From positions 1 through 64,000 of the forward strand of contig FTLJ01000085.1 in the NCBI GenBank assembly GCA_900155495.1: a DNA stretch of 64,000 nt, written 5' to 3'. This DNA comes from Porogramme epimiltina (lineage: Eukaryota; Basidiomycota; Agaricomycetes; Polyporales; Polyporaceae). Every line of letters begins with the position of its first letter. The first letter of the stretch is position 1. Below are positions 56,570 through 64,000 of the stretch, one piece after another. The position numbers were made by a program, and so were the translations under genes. A model generated the notes under the pieces. The model was given only the letters and a program-made list of their open reading frames with translations. It was not told where the DNA came from and made no database searches.

Positions 56570-59306
56570 CTCTACGGACCACTGGAGAGACAGTCAGAGC
56601 CAGGAAGGTTCGCAGTCGGACGAGGACAGAAGGGTCTCTAACATCAGTGAAATATACCTCACCGGTCTTTTGAGACGCCCGCTTCAAGTGACCACGGCGT
56701 TTGCTGAGCTGCGGGGCTGGGGACCGCGGCGCAGGCCAGCGTGGGCTCTAGATTCAGATTTGGGTGGGTGCTGGCACATGGTCTCCCGGACTTATCGGCG
56801 TATCGGCTGCCGGATATCGTTTTGCAGGCCGTGACTTGAGCAAAGCGCATATCAGTGGTGGACTCGTCGAGCACAGACTAGGAAGGGGGCTCAAAGGGTA
56901 AATTGCCTTGCACTATTGTCAAGTTAGTGGAGGGTAGCCGTTAGCAAATCCAAGCCTCAAAGGTCTGAACTTTGAAGCGAAGTCTGGTGCCGTTTTGACG
57001 CCCATCGGTTCCACGTGTCCACGACTCCATCACCGGCGGCAAAGTGGACCCTGCCGATTCTGTCAACTCACCGCCCAGCTCTCGAGCTCTCCCGAGATTA
57101 TTCGTTCTTCCCCAGAAATCACTAATCTCCCATGGGCGATGACTCTCAAGGCCATATATGCGCCGGTGCAGATGTCCCCAACACCATCCCGTGTCGTTCA
57201 AGCAGGGTAGAGGGCTGTTCGCCTCTGGAGAAGTCTTGTGAGCTGGTCGCTACACTATTTGAAACTTGCTCTTCCGAGCGCCCCGTTCTGCTCTGTCGAG
57301 CCTCGTCGCCGTAACTTTAAACGAGCTTGTTTCGATATGGCCATACAATGGTGCGAATGGGAGCCTTGGGGCGCAGCGCGAGCACGATGCGCCCGCAGCT
57401 GTTCAGTGTTGCGCAAGGAGTGACGCCATATTCCATCTGCTGCGTTGTCACTTTACAGAACACTAGTGCGCAAATCAATTCAATAAACTGGTGCCTGAAT
57501 CCATGCGTGCATACTTACGGCCGCACGAAGTTTGTGGCACGCAATAGCGGCGATGCAGCGGCCGCAGCTCCCTTCCTTTGACTCATCTTCGCCCTGAACC
57601 CTCCATCATTACTGCATGGTAAAGCTTAAATTTCGTACGTTCTTGGGCCTGCGCGAGGCGTGAGGGAAACGAAGGTATGTCCGTGCAGCTTAGCAAGGAG
57701 ATGACAGTCGCTGCCACTTACAGCGTTGTGCAGTTTGTGGCACACACGAGTGCCACACATATGGAGTCGTCAAGGCGTACTGTCCCCTGTCTTCTCCAGC
57801 CTAACTTTTCCGGCTAGGTTTCAGGCGGGCTGTTGTAGAAGGGCTACCCTCAAAAGCAATGAGCGCTCGGCATGGGGGGGAACCCGGCAGACTGACAGGA
57901 GGTTAACGTTCTGCACAACTCGAGAGAGAATAGGAGCGCCGCTAACCAGAGCTCGCGTCTTCCTGTGAAATTCGAGCATGGCACAGCCAAGTCAGGGGCC
58001 TATAGAGCTTAGTCATGTGCACTATGAGGAGGCCTCCTGCCTGTGCCCCGTATTGCGGTGACAGTGTGGTCACTCCGGGAGTCCGAAGTTGTTCGGAGGC
58101 ACCGTGATTCGTGATTCGTGATTCGTGGTGTGCGGTGCATGCAGAAAGAGGCACCGTGCTGTCTTGTCTAAGGATTGTCACTTCGTTATGCTCATTGCTT
58201 GATCGAGATATGAACGACGACCTGCCACCTCTGCTGCTCGCTATACGCGTATATGCACTTGATTGAACCGTTCTGAGCATTTGTCTTTACAGTACTTTCG
58301 TAGACGCTCGGGCCCCCAGCGCTACTCCTACCTGAGATCACCGATCCTGCCCTCGTTCCGGCTTTACCCGAAGCCTAATGCGCGCAACTTTTGCATTGGA
58401 AAAGTCAAAGAGGACCGCTGCGTGTCGGCCAGCAATTGAAGTGACGGGGCGCTTTATCGAACCTATATCGTTTCCAACTCTTCTTCTCACACATCTTCTC
58501 TCCTCTTTGCATGACCCATCTTCAACTAGCTGTGTCCGATCTCCCTGCTCCACAGCTACATGCACCGCAAGAGCCCGGGTCCTATCTGCCGACACAAGAA
58601 GGCGAAACGTGCTATATGAGATGTCGGATGTTTCACACAGGACCAGTCATTGGCTGGGGCTAATACACCAGCGACAAATAACGAAGCAAACTACGGCTCA
58701 AGACCTACCGCGCTCCATGTGAGTACAGCAATTTGCAAACGTATTGAACTATCATTGACTAGTGCTGGCATGCGCGTGCTTCAAGTGCGATTGCGATCCA
58801 TTAAGCGTGAACTTCTTCTGAAACTCTCCGGCCGGCAGGAAAGGCTGTGATCTCTTTTCGGAGCACAGTGACCTCAAGGACCGTTGGAACCACGTACTTG
58901 TTATTTTCTTATTCACTACGGCTTCTTACAGGAAACGAGACCACTAGCCTAGACCTCAACTGCGCACCGCGGGCTCTTAAGAGAAGGCAGCTGTGAGACA
59001 ATAACTAATGGATCGTTCTGTCAAGCTTTTGCTTGTCACTTAGACTTGCTACTTGGGGCTATCTTGCAATTGTCGGGCGAGTGTGTTTAGCTCTCGTAGA
59101 TGAAACAAATTTCCAGCGCTCATAGAGCTGTTGCCAGTGCTAAACTCAGATTCCCCACAAACCGATGAGTACTTGCAAGTCTGTGTATCCAAGCCTTCAC
59201 CCAGTGAAGCGAAGGAACAGGTCGAGGCGATGTCCAGTCGTAGGAGCGGGGATATATATGTAGGTGCTTCCTCTTATTTTCGCCGCACACCAGCATCATC
59301 CTGACG
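56570..59306. other. intergenic, about 2.7 kb
   Basis: This lies between the carboxypeptidase and UbiA-type genes, which are divergently transcribed. Open frames are short and without motifs. A 7-bp unit GTGATTC is repeated three times at 58104-58124. A TATATA run at 59253-59258 lies about 50 bp upstream of the UbiA start. No other feature was recognised. Confidence 0.45.
59253..59258 (+). promoter_or_regulatory. TATA-like element of UbiA-type gene
   Basis: TATATA within GATATATATG, about 50 bp upstream of the ATG at 59307 on the same strand. Motif and spacing only. Confidence 0.35.
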
Positions 59307-60412
59307 ATGGGACTCACATCCATAACCTTCCCAGTCTTTCACTCGGGCATTGTGTCCATTGCAACTCCCTCCACACTATACAACACGCTCAAATACCACG
59401 TGTACACCATCTTCCTGTTCACCATCTCCGATATAAAGACCGTCCTTCTCCCGGTTGTACGTTACCCCTTTCCTCATGAATACCGTTACGTATAGGCTTA
59501 CACTAATGTTGCTGCAGTCAATTTTCGCCTGCGCGACCGCGCCGCTCCATTCACCGGGTCATTTTCTGACGGGTTTGGCATGGCTCTACTTGCACCAGCT
59601 TATGTGCAACGTGTCCAACCAGGCCAGGACCGGCGATGAAGACTCGGCCAACAAACCGTGGAGACCCCTTCCGACAGGCCGCCTTACTGAGGCACAAGCC
59701 GTCGCTCTCCGCTGGGCGGTTGCTGTCCTGTGCGTTTGCGCATCCTCGGCCTTCGGATACGACGTCGCAGCAACGTCTGCAGCAACGGTCCTCGTTACGT
59801 TTGTGTACGATGAGCTCGGCTTCTCCGACCACTACATCGGGAAGAATCTCTGCAACATCGGAGGGTACACCATGCTTGAAATTGGCACAACTAAGCTTAT
59901 GGGTACGATTTCATCCGCGCTCAGGGTCGGTGCCACTCACATGAACATTCTTCCATCCTTTCTGTAGGCGTTTCTCCCCACCTCGATGCGACAGCAACAA
60001 CAGCCATCTGTATCAGCGGAGTGCTAATTTTCACAACCATCCAGACGCAAGACTTCGCCGATGTCGTCGGGGACCAGGCTAAAGGGCGCGTCACCTTTCC
60101 AATATACGCGCCCGAAGCCTCTCGAGTCGCTACGCTCATCGCTATGACCTCGTGGTCGCTCATTCTTCCCGTCTTCTGGGGGATCGGACCGTTGTTCAGC
60201 GCCGTCATTTTGGCGCTAGGAGGGTTCATCGGGATGCGATACTTTGTGTTCAGAACTCCCGAACAGGACAAGTTTTCCTATATACTATACAACGTGAGCT
60301 CCCCTACTCTCTACGTTTTAGACGTCACACTTACTGTTAATTTTTCTAGATATGGCTCATGGGCGTTCACATACTTCCTTTGCACAGAAGGATTGGGGCA
60401 TTCGCTATGTAA
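59307..60412 (+). CDS. UbiA-family membrane prenyltransferase or terpene cyclase
   Basis: Four exons (59307-59456, 59518-59902, 59968-60293, 60350-60412) give 307 residues with several hydrophobic helices. Two Asp-rich motifs mark the UbiA fold: NQARTGDEDSANKPWRPLP at about 84-102 and QDFADVVGDQAKGR with Asp 207, 210 and 214. The first carries the NKPWRPLP extension common in fungal UbiA-type proteins. In fungi, members of this group include membrane-bound terpene cyclases (the Fma-TC type of the fumagillin pathway) as well as prenyltransferases. Which of these it is cannot be decided from sequence by eye. It converges on a P450 gene 431 bp away, and an MFS relic follows, so a terpenoid role is a fair inference. 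Confidence 0.85.
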
Positions 60413-60843
60413 TTTTCACGAAGGACAGGGCCTGCGCGCTAGATACACCCCATTAATTGTATAATCATCCTACTCTACGACTACTTCTTACAATACCCGC
60501 ATACTCCTAAATAGAGCTCTAATCACTTCTCCTCTCCGGGAGTTCTCACTCAGGCTCTTCATGTCCGTACTCAAGACTGACCGTGATTCCGAACGGCACC
60601 ACCGCCGTGTGCACGCTGATTCACGAAGACGTCTAGGATTCAAGGGGGTCACAGTATGATGCAAGAGGCTAAGGCGTGATACATGTGTCAAGGTGGTAGA
60701 CGGACTATAGACATCAAGCGACAACCCCCGTCTCAGACGCGGTGACTGCTGCGAAACTTAGTGCACCGCCTACGGGCTCCCAAAGTTAGCGCTTCATGAT
60801 CTCGTGCAATCGCGCGCCACGAGTGTCACAGGGTTGTACTTCT

Positions 60844-63029
60844 TCAAATACGACATTGGCTTGCCCTGTAGACCACTTGGGCGGCTTTGGAGGGCGTGCG
60901 GGGTACTATATTACATTCGAATGGTTCGGGGTAGCTGGTGGCTTATGAGTTTTGACCGAATCTAGCGTTTACTCAAGTGAGGCTCACCTGATCAACCCTT
61001 TGGTAAACTCCATCTTGATCTCTCCCTCATTGGGAGGGGATATGTCAAAGGTGGAAAGTAGTGTTGCAACGAAGATGAACACTGAGTTCTGGGCTAGGTG
61101 CCTTCCAGGACAAAGCCTGGAGGTTCTGTGCTCAGCCTTACAGTTGAAATGTGGGGAAAGGGGTCTCCCCTACCGCCGTGCGAAACCGAACGCATAAGCT
61201 GTGGGGTCAAGGCATGCATTGTCTCCCTCGTGAAGAAAACGCTCTGGAACGAAGGCGTGTGGGTCATACAGCCCATCCTCAGCGAACGCGACGGCCCTAT
61301 CATGACACCCGTCAAAAGGATACATTACGAGACAGGGACTCCGACGCTGACCAGATGTTGGGCATCACAATGGTACCTTTGGGGATAGTGTAGCCTTCAT
61401 ATACGTCATCTTCAGAGGTACAGCGAGCGATGCCTGTAAAACAATTGTATTTCAACTACTTAATGCTACAGTTGCAACAGGCACGTACTAAGGGGTACGG
61501 CGGGATGCCAACGCATAGTCTCCTTGATAACGGCGTTCACATAAGGTAGGTTATCTCGATCCGAAATGTGTGGTAGGCGGTCTTCCCCAACGACCCGATC
61601 GAGTTCGGCTTGCGCTTTCCGTTGCTTGTCAGGATGAAGGGCAATTGCCATGATGAAGGTGAGTACCACTGCGTAAGTCTGCCTCGGAGCATGGTAAGAT
61701 CAGCAGCCGAGGTGCATAATAATCAGCCTACCGTCTCTCCACCGGCTAAGTGTAGCCGAAGAATAAGGTCGCAGTCGAAGGGAGAAGAGCGTGCTACGTA
61801 CCGCCGTAGAGGGAACCTGTAGTCCATTTGATTCGGTGTTCTAGTTCCGCTGATGGGGGGTGACTCCCTGACAGGAGGTCCTGTACGAGAGAGGGTGGAG
61901 CAATGCCAGCCGCCTGATATCTGCGTAAGTCCGGGATACCGCACCCCAGTGACACCCACCGAACATACCATCTCCGACTTGACGTGATCATACGGTTTAT
62001 TCACGAATTTCTCGATCATAGCGCGCCCCACTTTTACCTCTCGTTGCAAGGGCATCCATGAGGGCAGATGTTTCACTGTGTAACTGAAGTAAATAGTTGC
62101 TAAACTATGGACAGGATGCCTGCACTTACGAATTGGGCATAAATCACATAGAAATGCACCTGGCACCGTGGCACGGTTGACTAGTTCCAAAGCCTCTTCG
62201 GCGTGGGTAATATACTAGTGCTCTCGGTAAGTAACACATGACGTCCACGTGTAAGGGGCGGACAATACTTCACTGTCGGCTTTTTCTACGGACAAGCCGT
62301 ACGTCATCGTCAGAATTAGTCGTGCTGCTGCTCTGTGGGTTTCGGGAATGTCAATAGGCACGGAGGGGTGCATAAACAGGGGCATACAGTCTGACGTGGC
62401 TCTCAAAATCGCCGGTTTCTGCTATAATTTCCTGGCATAGAATCGCGGCTAGGTCTTCTTGAATCAAGTGATAACGCTTGACTGCAGTTGGACTGAGTAC
62501 GGAATGTGCGAGTTTCCTATGTGCACGCCACTCTTCTTGTGCAGGAAGAAGGGGCGTAGACTGAAGGAGTCCGTTTTATTCGCAAGGAAACAGAGAAAGA
62601 GAGGAGATTGAAAAGTACCTGATCCATCCCCATGAGTTCACCTGCGACGGTGAACACCGGTCGATCGGAGTAAATAGAACTCTTCTTCTCAAGGAGATCC
62701 GAGATGCTTTTCATCGAGTTAAGTACTAGAATCTTCTTCCCTAGGCCGTGGAAGAAAACCAAGTCGCCTGCAGGAAAGAAATCTCAGGGGGCGACAGAAA
62801 ATGAAGAAGTGGGGGGCGGACCGTATTTTTTCTGGTACTCGAAGAGTCGGATCCACGCTCCCTGTGGGGAGACGTCCAAGATGTTTCCAATGATTGGACG
62901 TGCTGGTGGTCCGGGCGGGTATCTGTGCCTCCGGGGATAAAACGAGCATACAGAGAAAGCAAAGGCCAAAGCGGAGAGCCCGGCAAGAGTGACAATCAAC
63001 TCGGACTGAGAGATGTTAGTAGCGAACAT
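60844..63029 (-). CDS. cytochrome P450 monooxygenase, basidiomycete OrdA-like type
   Basis: Thirteen exons (63029-62822, 62767-62619, 62560-62388, 62332-62269, 62214-62130, 62075-61969, 61913-61803 or -61802, 61745-61732, 61678-61489, 61433-61352, 61296-61174, 61116-60988, 60934-60844) give 508 residues in phase. It has an N-terminal TM anchor, the proline hinge [14 protein letters not shown], the I-helix AGGETT near 300-305, ExxR as KETMR (Glu 357, Arg 360), FVPERF and the heme loop FGFARRLCPG with Cys 438. The heme loop has Ala where Gly is usual before the first Arg. Exon 8 is only 14 nt. Such P450s are ER-bound and oxidise small hydrophobic compounds, often terpenes. No sign of inactivation. 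It converges with the UbiA-type gene. Confidence 0.88.
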
Positions 63030-63289
63030 GATAGAGGGAAAAGTGAAGCGAGGGGAAGAAACAGGTATCATTGTTGAGTTGCACCTTGAGAGGTTTGTGC
63101 AGGAGGGTCGTTGAAGAGAATCCGAGAGGTGCAGCCGATTGTACAGCGACAGTTGAGAGCGGGGAGGGTCAGGCAGGGCTCGCGCTTGCTTCTTGTGGGG
63201 AAGGATGAGGCCAGTGGGAGCTACGCGAGCATCTGACGGAGTGGCTTCGACGTGCTCCGGGGGCAAAGCAGCGAAGAGAACCATAGAGT

Positions 63290-64000
63290 CTGCCGAACGC
63301 TCTTACTGGCCGATCGACTGCACGGGTGAGCGTGGTGCCCCGACTGTGAGTAGTCCGCCTGCTCGAGTCGTGAGCTTCAGGAAGCCGCATTTCTGGGGTG
63401 ATTCGAAGGGATCCAGCAGCTGGAGAAACGAGGGGCATGTGTCGTGTTATATGACTTGAACTGGCAGGTTATTGTCGGATCCGTCCAAGGGAAGACGCCA
63501 CAACACGGGCTGCAATGACCTCCCACGCGGCTCAAATTCCAAACACATCTAGCGCCGATTTCAGTCATCCATATCGGACGTGCGCATGGCCCATGACCCC
63601 AGACACTCCGAACACACCGTGCGACAACGTCAAGGAAGCGCACCTCTCCGAGTTCGCCGGCCTCATGAAGTGTACGTCGGCAGGTTCCTGGTATGTTCTG
63701 GGCGCAAGTATACGGTGCATAGTGCGGTGCGCTCGCCCTGAGTCCTGACCCCCTCCAGGCTCTTAGAACTTCAAAATGACCGGCCGGATGAAGCTGAACG
63801 CGAGAAATAGCAGATTTGTTATGTGGAGGACCTGTCGCCGGCGCCACACGTTCAGAACCAACTAAAGCGCGATCCAGCTCGTTCACGCACCAACGTGCGA
63901 CCGTATATCTCGGATAGAGGAGCGAAGAACAAGGGTCCGATAGCGAAAGTAAGCACTAATATACTCAATGTCGCCGCCAGTTCCGTTTGGTTTGTGATGT
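63290..64000 (-). pseudogene. MFS transporter (DHA1-like), partial and decayed, cut by window edge
   Basis: The part at 64000-63891 reads ELAATLSILVLTFAIGP, then LFFAPLSEIYGRTL, a clear major facilitator motif. It joins in phase across a 59-nt intron to VLHITNLLFLAFSF at 63831-63790. The frame then stops at 63763, in the middle of the expected 12-TM protein. Weaker family-like pieces in other frames (VDRPVRAFGRLYG near 63320) suggest a decayed remainder. The 5' end is outside the window. In fungi such transporters often sit beside secondary-metabolite enzymes. It could instead be an intact gene whose later exons I could not trace. Confidence 0.5.

Noticed and set aside
58104..58124. GTGATTC repeated three times
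   Set aside because: Only a 21-bp microsatellite-like run with no link to a gene or element.
1..64000. CRISPR array, rRNA operon, bacterial operons or prophage
   Set aside because: None of the repeat-spacer patterns, rRNA motifs or prokaryotic gene layouts are present; the intron-rich genes are eukaryotic.

Overview
The window looks like nuclear DNA of an agaricomycete (mushroom-forming basidiomycete), probably Polyporales-like. Genes are broken by many short GT-AG introns (about 47-70 nt). The protein families also fit: tandem HET/DUF8212 proteins, DUF6534-type seven-TM proteins, large F-box proteins, a GH71 alpha-1,3-glucanase and a UbiA-type terpene cyclase candidate. No prokaryotic, viral or organellar gene set is seen. 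I rebuilt exon models by hand from reading frame, splice consensus and family similarity; the summed exons stay in phase for every gene given as intact.

Layout. 1-7.2 kb: a Ser/Thr kinase cut by the left edge, an F-box-like protein and a GH71 glucanase, all on the minus strand. 8.2-13.5 kb: two decayed tandem copies of a DUF6534-like membrane protein gene in gene-poor DNA. 14.2-24 kb: housekeeping genes: an alpha/beta hydrolase, 3-hydroxyanthranilate dioxygenase (BNA1), then the checkpoint clamp loader Rad17/RAD24 and replication factor Mcm10, co-directional and 329 bp apart. 24.5-32.7 kb: three tandem HET-domain genes. 33-37.4 kb: a second F-box protein and prenylcysteine oxidase/lyase. 37.8-53.1 kb: a large inverted duplication of about 4.2 kb per arm, each arm with an intact gene for a kinase with a very long Ser/Thr/Pro-rich C-terminus. 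The arms flank a NOPCHAP1/DUF4598-like gene and a ferric reductase. 53.3-54.2 kb: a 930-bp non-autonomous DNA transposon with a perfect 8-bp target-site duplication and 75-bp terminal repeats, each holding its own hairpin. 54.4-56.6 kb: a serine carboxypeptidase. 59.3-64 kb: a UbiA-type terpene cyclase/prenyltransferase, a cytochrome P450 with a 14-nt micro-exon, and an MFS transporter relic, which together look like a small terpenoid locus.

How the parts relate. The core genes (Rad17, Mcm10, BNA1, NOPCHAP1, prenylcysteine lyase) are ordinary. Novelty is concentrated in accessory families. The HET array shares a split gene architecture and a lineage-specific C-terminal module that is doubled in the first copy. 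The inverted kinase pair carries an internal repeat in its tail with a [IV]P-x-x-W-[TA] core. The transposon's hairpins differ between ends but keep pairing. The UbiA-P450-MFS neighbourhood is a candidate secondary-metabolite locus.
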